A DNA stretch of 64,000 bases from Conexibacter sp. S30A1. Lineage in GTDB: Bacteria; Actinomycetota; Thermoleophilia; Solirubrobacterales; Solirubrobacteraceae. The notes beneath the pieces are model-generated. The model made no database searches and had not been told where the DNA came from. It was given only the letters and a program-made list of their open reading frames with translations. The first letter of the stretch is position 1, and each line of letters opens with the position of its first letter. Shown in pieces: positions 26,183 to 34,035 of this stretch. A program made the translations under genes and the position numbers. The stretch lies in assembly GCF_023330665.1 (NCBI RefSeq), contig NZ_CP097127.1:3100001-3164000 (forward strand), given 5' to 3'.

Positions 26183-27553
26183 ATGACCAACGCCGCACGT
26201 AAGAACCTGACGCTCGCGCTGGCCGACTATGCCTCCGCCACGACCGTCGAGGACATGCCCGAAGAGGTCCGGGAACGCGGCCGCCAGATCGTGATGGACG
26301 AACTGGCCTGTGCCGCATTCGGTCAAACGCGTCCTGCGGGGCAACTCGCCACGCAGTATGTCGCCAGCATCGGTGGCCCCGGACCGTGTCGCGTTCTAGG
26401 AACCGCGGTCCGGACAACGGCCCCGTACGCGGCGCTGGCCAACGGCACCGCCGGTCACGCCGACGAGGTTGACGGCGCCCATGTTGTCGGCGGACATCCG
26501 GGCGCCACGATCGTGCAAGCCGTGGCGGCGGCAAGCGAGCACCGAAGAGCGACCGGTGCGGATCTGCTGAACGGGGTCGTCCTCGGTTACGAGATCGGCA
26601 ACCGGCTCATCCGCGCCTGCGGCGGCGTCTTCGGCGTCAAGTCGCGTCTTCATCTTCACGCGGACTTTTTGCACGCCATTGGAGCCGCAAGCGCTGTAAG
26701 TCGCGTCTTGGGACTCGACGCGGAAAGACTCAGTCACGCCATGGCGCTTGCCACCTTCCAGGCCAACGGTCTCTGCTCGCTGTTCCAGGAGCGGCGGCAC
26801 ATCAGCAAATCGTTCTGCAACGGCCAGTACGCCTCCGCCGGCATCAGCGCCGCACTTCTCGCGGCGGCAGGGTTCGAAGGTTGCGAGGACGTGATTGGCG
26901 CGGCCGACGGGGCACTCGAGGCATGGGGTCTGCAGGACGCGCGCGACATTCTCATGGAAGGGCTGGGCGCCGACTTTGCGGTGATGGGAGCCAACTTCAA
27001 ATTCACAAACGCCGGCTATCCGATCCATGCTGTGGTCGAAGCGGCCATGACGCTCGTCGCTGAGCATTCGATCGATCCCCAGGACATCCGAGGCGTCGAA
27101 GTGGGGATGCCGACCAACGCCATGCGCGTGGTCGACAGCCGCAAGATGCACAACATCTGCGTTCAGGACATGCTCGGCGCCGCGCTCGCGCAAGGCGGCC
27201 TATCGCTGCGCACCAGCCCGTTCCCGAAGATCCTCGAAGACGACCTGTATCAGAGGATCCGCGCTGTGATCGTCGTGGCGCCGGACGCAGAGCTCGACGC
27301 CGAGCTGCCAAACGGCCGTGGCGCCAGAGTCCAAATCGTCACACGCGACGGCGCCGCGGTCGTTCACCGCGTCGACTGGCCAAGGGGTCACAGCGCCCGA
27401 GGCGGCACAACCTGGCAGGACCTGGCCGGCAAATGGCGTGACGCTCTGCCCACCCTCGACGTAGACACGCTCGTCAGCCTGTGCCAAGGCCTCGAGAACA
27501 TCGACGACGTCGACGAACTACTACGAATCTTCGACGGCGCTGCCAGCGCTTAG
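26183..27553 (+). CDS. MmgE/PrpD family protein, 456 aa
   Basis: A member of the 2-methylcitrate dehydratase/cis-aconitate decarboxylase fold family. Recognisable segments are RGRQIVMDELACAAFG, the active-site-side GTAGHADEVDGAHVVGGHPGA and GYEIGNRLIRACG. The frame is open for 777 bp upstream, but that part is a shadow of the dehydrogenase gene; ATG 26183 lies 14 bp after its stop. Family members dehydrate or decarboxylate small tricarboxylates, and many catabolic ones have unknown substrates. Its presence suggests that a branched or polycarboxylic intermediate arises in the pathway. Confidence 0.88.
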   Translation: MTNAARKNLTLALADYASATTVEDMPEEVRERGRQIVMDELACAAFGQTRPAGQLATQYVASIGGPGPCRVLGTAVRTTAPYAALANGTAGHADEVDGAHVVGGHPGATIVQAVAAASEHRRATGADLLNGVVLGYEIGNRLIRACGGVFGVKSRLHLHADFLHAIGAASAVSRVLGLDAERLSHAMALATFQANGLCSLFQERRHISKSFCNGQYASAGISAALLAAAGFEGCEDVIGAADGALEAWGLQDARDILMEGLGADFAVMGANFKFTNAGYPIHAVVEAAMTLVAEHSIDPQDIRGVEVGMPTNAMRVVDSRKMHNICVQDMLGAALAQGGLSLRTSPFPKILEDDLYQRIRAVIVVAPDAELDAELPNGRGARVQIVTRDGAAVVHRVDWPRGHSARGGTTWQDLAGKWRDALPTLDVDTLVSLCQGLENIDDVDELLRIFDGAASA

Positions 27554-27603
27554 CGCGCGACTCGCCGGAGAGCAAACCGAACCAGAACGCGGAGGAGAGA
27601 ACC

Positions 27604-27981
27604 ATGTCAACCATTGAAATCGGCGAAGGCATAATGAGCGAGCTGATGGGCGAGGACTACCTGCCCAAGCGCGCAGCACAGCGCGACAGCTTCAACGATG
27701 TGCTGCAGGACTACTCGGCTGAGGTCTGCTTCGGCCGCGTCTGGTCACGCGACGGACTGGATCGCAAGCTGCGCAGCGTGATCAACATCGCGATGCTCGT
27801 CGCGCTGAACCGGCCCAACCAGCTACGCCACCACCTTGAGGGTGCCCTCAACAACGGTTGCTCGGTTGAAGAGATCAAAGAGATCCTGCTGCAGACCGCG
27901 GTCTACTGCGGGCTGCCCGCGGCAAGCGACGGATTCCGGATCGCCGACGAGCTCATGCGTGAGCGCGGGCTCGCGAGCTAG
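27604..27981 (+). CDS. Carboxymuconolactone decarboxylase (CMD) family protein, 125 aa
   Basis: A small all-helical CMD-fold protein of typical length. The core VINIAMLVALNRPNQLRHHLEGALNNGCSVEEIKEILLQ matches 4-carboxymuconolactone decarboxylase relatives. The AhpD-type redox CxxC is absent, so a peroxidase role is unlikely and a decarboxylase or lactone-processing role is more likely. The His pair in LRHHLEGA occupies the usual active-site region. ATG 27604 follows GGAGGAG. It lies between the MmgE/PrpD and hydroxyacid dehydrogenase genes in the second transcription unit. Confidence 0.85.
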   Translation: MSTIEIGEGIMSELMGEDYLPKRAAQRDSFNDVLQDYSAEVCFGRVWSRDGLDRKLRSVINIAMLVALNRPNQLRHHLEGALNNGCSVEEIKEILLQTAVYCGLPAASDGFRIADELMRERGLAS

Positions 27982-28027
27982 GCACGTCCACAGCTACTGA
28001 ACCACCAAGGATTGGAAGGAAGAAGCG

Positions 28028-28981
28028 ATGAAGATCGGATTCATCGGGCTCGGAGCCATGGGACGCGGGATCGCCGCCAACCTCCAGAGCTCCGGCCACG
28101 ACCTAGTGGTCAACGACCTACGGCGAGAAGCTGCGGCAACCTACATCGAGAACGGGGCGACCTGGGCCGACACGCCACAGGAGCTCGCCTCCCAGGTCGA
28201 GCTGGTGTTCACCTCGCTCCCGACACCGCAGGATTTCGAAGCCGTGGCGCTCGGCCCTAACGGTCTGGCCTCAGGCTTTCGCGAAGGCAGCGTGTGGTTC
28301 GATCTCACGACCAACTCGGTCGAGATGATCCGCAAGGTGCACGCGATCCTCGCCGAGAAGGGCGTCCACTTGATGGACGCTCCCGTGAGCGGCGGCCCGA
28401 AGGGCGCGGCCAACGGCCGGCTGGCGATCTGGATCGGCGGCGACCGTGACGTCTACGACAGCCACACCGAGATTCTCGCCACGATCTCCGATGACGCACG
28501 CTACATCGGCGACATCGGCGCCGGTACCATCGCAAAGCTGACCCACAACATGGCCAGCCTCGCGATCAACGCCGTCGTTGCCGAGGTGCTCACCATGGGG
28601 GTCAAGGCCGGCGTGGATCCGCTCACGCTCTGGGAGGCGATCCGCAACGGCGGCGCCGGCCGGCAGCGAGCATTCGACAACATCGGCCGCCGCTTCCTGC
28701 AGGGCAAGCTCGACACACCGAGCTTCCAACTGCGCCTGGCCTACAAGGATGCGCAGCTGGCGATGCAGCTCGGCCGCGAAGCGGGCGTGCCCATGCGGCT
28801 CTGCAACCTCACGACGATGGAGATGACCGAGGCGCTGAACCGCGGCTGGGGCGATCGCGACAGCCAGTCCTTCTTGCAGCTTCAGCAGGAGCGTGCCGGC
28901 GTGCCGCCGTTCAAGCTCGCAGAGGAGGACGTGGCACGCGTCTACGCCCAGCAGGCCGAGTCCGGCTACAACGTCCGGTAG
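28028..28981 (+). CDS. 3-hydroxyisobutyrate dehydrogenase-like enzyme, 317 aa
   Basis: A beta-hydroxyacid dehydrogenase. The N-terminal dinucleotide motif is GFIGLGAMGRGIAANL. The substrate-binding DAPVSGGPKGA region is near residue 120, and the catalytic Lys lies in GTIAKLTHNM. Length is slightly above average, with an extra C-terminal tail. It would oxidise a 3-hydroxyacid (or reduce the semialdehyde) with NAD(P). ATG 28028 follows GGAAGGAAG. The next gene starts 6 bp later, so coupling is likely. Confidence 0.9.
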   Translation: MKIGFIGLGAMGRGIAANLQSSGHDLVVNDLRREAAATYIENGATWADTPQELASQVELVFTSLPTPQDFEAVALGPNGLASGFREGSVWFDLTTNSVEMIRKVHAILAEKGVHLMDAPVSGGPKGAANGRLAIWIGGDRDVYDSHTEILATISDDARYIGDIGAGTIAKLTHNMASLAINAVVAEVLTMGVKAGVDPLTLWEAIRNGGAGRQRAFDNIGRRFLQGKLDTPSFQLRLAYKDAQLAMQLGREAGVPMRLCNLTTMEMTEALNRGWGDRDSQSFLQLQQERAGVPPFKLAEEDVARVYAQQAESGYNVR

Positions 28982-28987
28982 GCGAGG

Positions 28988-29731
28988 ATGTCCACCGACA
29001 AACCCCCGTTCGTACTGATCCACGGAGGGCGACACGGCGGATGGGCGTGGAGAGAAATCGCCCACCGTCTCCGCGGACTGGGTCACGAGGTGTACACACC
29101 GACGCTCACCGGGCTCGGTGAACGTGCGCACCTCGTGAGCCGGGAGATCGGGCTCGATACGCACATCAACGACATCGCCGCCGTCTTCAAGTACGAAGAC
29201 ATCGAGGACGCCATCCTCGTCGCCCACAGTTACGGAGGAATGCCCACTGCCGGCGCGATGGAACACATCGCCGACCGTGTGCGCTCGGTGATCTGGCTCG
29301 ACGCCCACCTGCCGAAAGAGGGCGAGTCGATCTTCGACCTGATCGGCGGGGAACGAGCACGGCGCATGATCGGGATGTCCGAAACCGATGGCGAAGGCTG
29401 GCTCGTCCCAGTCTCAGACGCGAGCTGGTGGGGTCTAACCGACCCCGAGCAGATCGCCTGGGTCAACTCCAAGACGACACCGCAGCCGATCAAGACCTAC
29501 ACCGACAAGATCGGAACGGTCGACCGCGCATGGTCTCACCCGGGCCTAGCTATCGAGTGCAGACCATCGCGGCTGCCCGAGGTCGACCTTGAAAGACAGC
29601 GCACGCGCGCCGCCGAAGAAGCCACATTCGACTACATCGCGCTCGACGGCTGCCACGAGATCATGGTCACCGATCCCGATGCCCTGATGGAGATCTTCGC
29701 GGGCGTCGTCAGCGGCGCGGTGGCGCCTTGA
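28988..29731 (+). CDS. Alpha/beta hydrolase (EstC/salicylate-esterase-like), 247 aa
   Basis: An alpha/beta-hydrolase with the oxyanion segment LIHGGRHGGWAWRE, nucleophile Ser in VAHSYGGMP, and probable catalytic His in DGCHEIMVTDPD. The GERAHL and DAHLP elements are typical of the pyrethroid-hydrolase/methyl-salicylate-esterase/hydroxynitrile-lyase branch. It may cleave an ester or lactone. It ends the second transcription unit, and the promoter of the third lies at its stop codon. Confidence 0.88.
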   Translation: MSTDKPPFVLIHGGRHGGWAWREIAHRLRGLGHEVYTPTLTGLGERAHLVSREIGLDTHINDIAAVFKYEDIEDAILVAHSYGGMPTAGAMEHIADRVRSVIWLDAHLPKEGESIFDLIGGERARRMIGMSETDGEGWLVPVSDASWWGLTDPEQIAWVNSKTTPQPIKTYTDKIGTVDRAWSHPGLAIECRPSRLPEVDLERQRTRAAEEATFDYIALDGCHEIMVTDPDALMEIFAGVVSGAVAP

Positions 29732-29771
29732 CAGCGGTTGGGGCCACGCATATTCTGTTCGTATGTGCGAG
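29728..29771 (+). promoter_or_regulatory. Promoter with operator-like sequence, site D (MaoC to IclR operon)
   Basis: TTGACA at 29728-29733, a 17-bp spacer and TATTCT at 29751-29756 form a strong promoter. Immediately after, TTCGTATGTGCGAG at 29758-29771 is a weaker match to the palindrome at the other three promoters. It would overlap the transcription start. This unit includes the IclR regulator gene, so autoregulation is possible. Confidence 0.5.
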
Positions 29772-29803
29772 GCTTAGATCGGAATCGCGAACGAAGGAGA
29801 CAG

Positions 29804-30970
29804 ATGACAGCTTCAAAGGATGACCTTGGGGTCATCGAAAGCGAACTCGCACGCGGCCGCTTCACGGATGAAATGCTCGCCGAGATGCGGGCGTTGATCG
29901 GCACGGAACTCCGCACCGAGCTGTCCGTCAACAACGAATACGCGGACCGGCACGCAATCCTGCGCTTCACCGAAGGAATCGGTGATGACAACCCCCTGTG
30001 GACCGATCCGGAGTACGCAGCAGGCAGCGTCTACGGCGGAATCGTTGCGCCCCCAAGCTTCATCTTCGCCTGCCTCGGCTCGGTTCAGGTGGGCTGGCGC
30101 GGGCTCGGCGGATTCCATGCCGAGACGAAATGCACGTTCCACAAGCCGATCCGCGAAGGCGACCGCATCCTCGCGACCGTCGTATTCGACGGATTCGACG
30201 GACCGACAGACAGCAACTTCGCAGGACGACGGATCAAGGACTACCTACGCCAAGAATACCGCAACCAGGATGGTGAGCTGGTAGCCACGTTCATCTGCTC
30301 GCGTGTCAGATTTGAACGCACGGAGGCCCAGTCCCGCTCCAAGGAACGCGAAGTCGAGATTCCTCACCCCTGGACCGACGCCGAGATCGAGCAGATCGAA
30401 TCGGACATTATGGCCGAGACGCCACGGGGCTCAGACCCGCGCTACTGGGAGGACGTCAACGTCGGCGATGAGTTAGACCTGATCACCAAGGGGCCGCTCG
30501 GAATCACCGACTTCATCGCATACGTCGCCTCTGGCGCTGCCCCCATCCCGCGCATCTCCGCCCACCGCGTGGCGCTCAAACGATACCGCAAGCATCCGAA
30601 GTGGGCCTACCGCGACCCGCAGACCAAAGCACTCGAGCCGGTCTACTCGGTCCACTACAACGACTACGCGGCCAGGCTTCAGGGTGCGCAGGCGGCCTAT
30701 GACGTGGGGATTCAGCGCACCTGCTGGCAGATCCACTCGCTCACGAACTGGATGGGCGACGCCGGCACGCTCAAGGCCGCTGACTCGCAATACCGGGCAC
30801 ACGTCTACCTCTCCGATGTGATCCGTCTCGGTGGACGCGTGACCGGCAAGGAGATCGACGCCGACGGCGATCACGTCGTTCACGTGGAGACCTGGGCAAA
30901 CAATCAGCGCGGCAAGAACGTGATGCCCGGGATCGCGACAATCGCCTTGCCACAGCGCGATGCCACGTGA
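29804..30970 (+). CDS. MaoC/FAS1-like double-hotdog dehydratase, 388 aa
   Basis: Two tandem hotdog domains. The first (about residues 20-190) has GDDNPLWTDPEYA and YGGIVAPPSFIFA, the N-terminal MaoC-type pattern. The second begins near YWEDVNVGDEL and contains HYNDYAARLQGAQAAYDVG. Such proteins hydrate or dehydrate CoA thioesters (for example mesaconyl-type or steroid acyl-CoAs). Start ATG 29804 follows GAAGGAGA; an upstream extension to 29738 would overlap the operator. It is the first gene of the third unit and overlaps the next by 11 bp. Confidence 0.82.
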   Translation: MTASKDDLGVIESELARGRFTDEMLAEMRALIGTELRTELSVNNEYADRHAILRFTEGIGDDNPLWTDPEYAAGSVYGGIVAPPSFIFACLGSVQVGWRGLGGFHAETKCTFHKPIREGDRILATVVFDGFDGPTDSNFAGRRIKDYLRQEYRNQDGELVATFICSRVRFERTEAQSRSKEREVEIPHPWTDAEIEQIESDIMAETPRGSDPRYWEDVNVGDELDLITKGPLGITDFIAYVASGAAPIPRISAHRVALKRYRKHPKWAYRDPQTKALEPVYSVHYNDYAARLQGAQAAYDVGIQRTCWQIHSLTNWMGDAGTLKAADSQYRAHVYLSDVIRLGGRVTGKEIDADGDHVVHVETWANNQRGKNVMPGIATIALPQRDAT

Positions 30971-32207
30971 TCGGTCCGTGGTCCCTGGCGAGGTGTCAGG
31001 GACCACGGATGCGCCAAGCGATCGCGGGCCCGCGCCCTTGAAGTTCCAGCACGCGACGCCGGCGTTCAGGACATTCTGCGGAGAGGACGCTCTCGCCGCA
31101 CTACCTGGGCAACTCGACCGGCTCAAGCTCCGACGCGCCGTGATCGTCTGCGATCCATCGATTGCTAGCCGTCACGCCGAAGCTCTGCAACGCGTCGAAT
31201 CTGCGTTGGGGGAGCGTCTAGTCGGGAGATTCGACGCTGTCGAACCACACAGTCCAGTGCGGACCGTGCTCGATGCCGCCCGAGTGCTCGAGGATCAGTC
31301 GGCCGATACCGTCGTCGTGGTCGGCGGCGGATCCTCAATTGTGACCGCGCGCGGCGCGTCGATCGTCGTAGCTGAAGGATCGAACCTCCGCGAGTTCTGC
31401 ACGCGGCGCGACGAAGATGGGAAGTTCATCAGCCCGAGGCTGACCGCTCCGAAGCTCCAGCAATGGATCGTCCCGACGACGCCAACCACTGCCTACGCGA
31501 AAGCCGGCTGCGCGCTCAGAGACGAAGCCACCGGCGACAGGCTTGCGTTGTTTGATCCGAAGCTGCGGGCACAAGCCATCTTCCTCGACCCCACCTTGGC
31601 GCTCACCGCTCCCGTACCCGTGACGCTCGGCGCAGCACTGAACGCATTCGCGATGGCCGTCGAGGGCTTACAGTCGAAGCTGGACGACCCCCTGACAGAA
31701 GCGCTATTGATGCATGCCCTTCGGATGCTCGGAGATTCGATCCCGCGGCTCGTGCGCCAGCCCGAAGACGATCAGACACGGCTGCAACTAATGCTCGCCT
31801 CGGTGCTCTCGGGCCAAGGAAGCGACTATGTTGGCGGCGGTCTCGCGCAAGCGCTCTCGCACGCGACCGGACCGCGGTCAACCACATCGAACGGCGTCGT
31901 CGAGGCGCTTTTCCTTCCGCACGTGATCAAGTACAACGCCCCGGTCGTCAAGCACGGACTCGACAAGGTCGCCAGCGCCCTCGGCTATGCGGGCGGCGAA
32001 GCGGACTCCGGCACGGAAGCAGCGGTGGCAGGGGTCGAGCGGGTGCTTGAGGCAGCCGCAGTGCCGCGACGCCTGCGTGATGTTGGCGTGGACGGTGACG
32101 CGCTCGCTGACATCGCACGACACGTACTCGAAGACTGGACAATCAGCCGCATCCCGCGCACCGTTACCCGCGACAATGTCGAGACGCTGTTAGGCGCCGC
32201 GTGGTGA
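30960..32207 (+). CDS. Iron-containing alcohol dehydrogenase/maleylacetate reductase-like protein lacking metal ligands, 415 aa
   Basis: The fold is recognisable from VVVVGGGSSIVTARG (cofactor GGGS loop), PTTPTTAYAK and LPHVIKYN. In metal-dependent members the four ligands are Asp, His, His, His. Here, by hand alignment, they read Asn228, Met232, His301 and Asn311 (contexts ALNAFAMAVE, LSHATG, TSNGVVEA). Three of four are replaced, so iron or zinc catalysis is improbable. It may be a metal-free reductase, like some maleylacetate reductase relatives, or a diverged function. The start is uncertain: ATG 30960 overlaps the previous gene, and homology begins only near residue 27 (LKFQHATP). Confidence 0.78.
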   Translation: MPRDRSVVPGEVSGTTDAPSDRGPAPLKFQHATPAFRTFCGEDALAALPGQLDRLKLRRAVIVCDPSIASRHAEALQRVESALGERLVGRFDAVEPHSPVRTVLDAARVLEDQSADTVVVVGGGSSIVTARGASIVVAEGSNLREFCTRRDEDGKFISPRLTAPKLQQWIVPTTPTTAYAKAGCALRDEATGDRLALFDPKLRAQAIFLDPTLALTAPVPVTLGAALNAFAMAVEGLQSKLDDPLTEALLMHALRMLGDSIPRLVRQPEDDQTRLQLMLASVLSGQGSDYVGGGLAQALSHATGPRSTTSNGVVEALFLPHVIKYNAPVVKHGLDKVASALGYAGGEADSGTEAAVAGVERVLEAAAVPRRLRDVGVDGDALADIARHVLEDWTISRIPRTVTRDNVETLLGAAW

Positions 32208-32286
32208 AGGCAGCGCATCGGTCGCGCCTGTCGCGACCGGAGCCGACATCGGCTCAACACAGCCAGCATCGCAACGAGGAGTACGG

Positions 32287-33036
32287 ATGACGGAAGATGT
32301 GAGCACCGAAGTCGACGGAAATGTAGCCATCGTCGAGATCCATCGCGGTCCCAACAACTTCTTCGACGAGGAGTTGCTCGGCCAAATCGCCAAGTCAGTG
32401 CTGGCTCTGGATGAGCGCTCGGACGTCAGGTCGGTGGTGCTCTGCTCGGAGGGCAGGCACTTCTGCGCAGGCGCCGATCTACGAGATGCGACCGCCGACA
32501 GCATCCGACGCATGTATAGGCATGCCTTTGCGCTGTTCACCGCACGGCGTCCGATCGTAGCCGCAGTTCAAGGTAGCGCCGTGGGTGGGGGACTCGGCCT
32601 TGCGCTAGCCGCAGACTTCCGAGTTGCGCGTCCCGACAGCCGGTTCACTGCGAACTTCGCTCGCATCGGCTTCCACCAAGGATTCGGCCTGTCAGTCACG
32701 CTCCCTTGGGTGGTCGGCAGCCAGACAGCCAAGAATCTCCTGTACACGGGCCGCGCAGTTGCGGGCACCGAAGCTGCTGAACTCGGGCTCTGTGATCGAG
32801 TCACCGAGGGCGACGTCCGTGACGCTGCGTTGGAACTCGCAACTGAGATCGCAGGTTCGGCACCTCTCTCGCTGGTCGCAATCAGAGCAACAATGCGGCG
32901 CCGACTCGTCGCCGAGGTTTCCGCCGCCCTCGACCTCGAGGCCGACGCTCAGACCGCGTTGCTGGGGACCAAAGACTTTGCGGAGGGGGTGTCGGCGTCT
33001 ATTGCGCGGCGGGATCCCATCTTCACGGGGACGTGA
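32287..33036 (+). CDS. Enoyl-CoA hydratase/isomerase-family protein, 249 aa
   Basis: The crotonase fold is clear: the oxyanion-hole segments are HFCAGADLRD and VQGSAVGGGLGLALAADFR. By hand alignment the two glutamates that catalyse hydration are replaced: the PEI-type segment reads NFARIGFHQG, and the second position falls at Asn in TAKNLLYTG. It is therefore more likely an isomerase, decarboxylase, C-C hydrolase or other crotonase variant acting on an acyl-CoA. ATG 32287 follows GAGGAG. Its stop overlaps the start of the IclR gene. Confidence 0.85.
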   Translation: MTEDVSTEVDGNVAIVEIHRGPNNFFDEELLGQIAKSVLALDERSDVRSVVLCSEGRHFCAGADLRDATADSIRRMYRHAFALFTARRPIVAAVQGSAVGGGLGLALAADFRVARPDSRFTANFARIGFHQGFGLSVTLPWVVGSQTAKNLLYTGRAVAGTEAAELGLCDRVTEGDVRDAALELATEIAGSAPLSLVAIRATMRRRLVAEVSAALDLEADAQTALLGTKDFAEGVSASIARRDPIFTGT

Positions 33037-33827
33037 TATCGATGACGTCGCAAGCGAAGCCGCAGGCACGCGATGTAGTCTCTCGACGCATGCCGCAGAA
33101 CCATCGGACTGTGGATCGCGTCACACGGATCCTCGAAGAGGTCGTATACAGGCCCGGAATGACGTTCGCGGAACTCGCGCGAGCGGTGGATGCCCCGAAG
33201 AGCTCGGTGCATGGATTCGTCGGCGGTCTACTGACCCAGGGCTGGCTCTACGAGACCGACCACCGTTTCTATCTCGGCCCGGCTGTCTACTCGCTCACGC
33301 TCGCTAGTGGTCACATACGCGCGGGGTCGGTCTCGCACGCAGACCTCGAGGCTCTTCATGAAGAGACGGATGCAGCCGTATTTCTTGGCACGCTCGCTGG
33401 AGATCATTTGATCTACATCTCCCAAGTCGGAAGCGATCCCGTAGCAGGCTTCGAAGCTCGCTCGAACATTCGCCGTAGGCCGCTGGAGACTGCAGGAGGC
33501 AAGGCGCTGCTGGCCGCTTGGCCGGAGATGGAGCGCGAAGCCTACCTGCGCCGGCGTGACCCGTCCGAAGCTGAATCCGTGCGAGGCTTCTTGGAGGAGC
33601 TCCGGGAGATTCAGCAGACCCGGATAGCGAGAAACGTTCGGCAGGGCGGCAGCCGGTTCGCTATCGCAACGACCGTGTACGGCCAGTCCGGGGCCCCGGT
33701 GGCCTCCGTGACGCTGGTCGGGCCAACAGCTCAGTTGGAGCCTCGAGGAGCAGAGCTGGCCGAGGTTCTGCTCAAGCGCGTCGACTCGTGGCAGCACCGC
33801 TCGGTCCAAGCGCGCGAAGCGATCTGA
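33033..33827 (+). CDS. IclR-family transcriptional regulator, about 260 aa
   Basis: An N-terminal winged helix (TVDRVTRILEEVVYRPGMTFAELARAVDAPKSSVHG) precedes an IclR effector domain with the conserved GVKA-like region NIRRRPLETAGGKALLA and C-terminal RFAIATTVYGQSGAPVASVTLVG. In-frame starts are GTG 33033, ATG 33042 and ATG 33090. IclR proteins bind short palindromes and sense small acids. It is embedded in the locus next to site C and is the obvious candidate for the palindromes at 15835, 22070, 29758 and 33955. Activator or repressor mode is unknown. Confidence 0.9.
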   Translation: MISMTSQAKPQARDVVSRRMPQNHRTVDRVTRILEEVVYRPGMTFAELARAVDAPKSSVHGFVGGLLTQGWLYETDHRFYLGPAVYSLTLASGHIRAGSVSHADLEALHEETDAAVFLGTLAGDHLIYISQVGSDPVAGFEARSNIRRRPLETAGGKALLAAWPEMEREAYLRRRDPSEAESVRGFLEELREIQQTRIARNVRQGGSRFAIATTVYGQSGAPVASVTLVGPTAQLEPRGAELAEVLLKRVDSWQHRSVQAREAI

Positions 33828-33903
33828 GGGAACTCGGCGAGCCGTGGCGGCACGCTAGGCCGACCCAGGCCTGCGCGAGTACCTAGCCCTTCGCGCGCTC
33901 TCC

Positions 33904-33970
33904 TTGACAGTGGCGGCCGGGGAAGATTACACTGTTCAGCAACTCGACCGCATATTCGTAATTACGGATA
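33904..33970 (+). promoter_or_regulatory. Promoter with palindromic operator, site C (CoA-ligase operon)
   Basis: TTGACA at 33904-33909, an 18-bp spacer and TACACT at 33928-33933, then TTCGTAATTACGGATA at 33955-33970 with the perfect core CGTAATTACG. The site lies between the IclR gene and the acyl-CoA ligase gene, 66 bp before the ligase start. Confidence 0.62.
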
Positions 33971-34035
33971 GCGCTTGAGGGGGCTTGAGGTCGGCGTCCC
34001 GAGAGCTCTGAAAACGACCGCTGTAAGAGGGCACG

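Noticed and set aside
29728-29771. Site D as a full-strength copy of the palindrome
   Set aside because: Its half-sites match but the centre (TATGTG) does not follow the AATT core of sites A and C. It is kept only as a weaker candidate supported by position.
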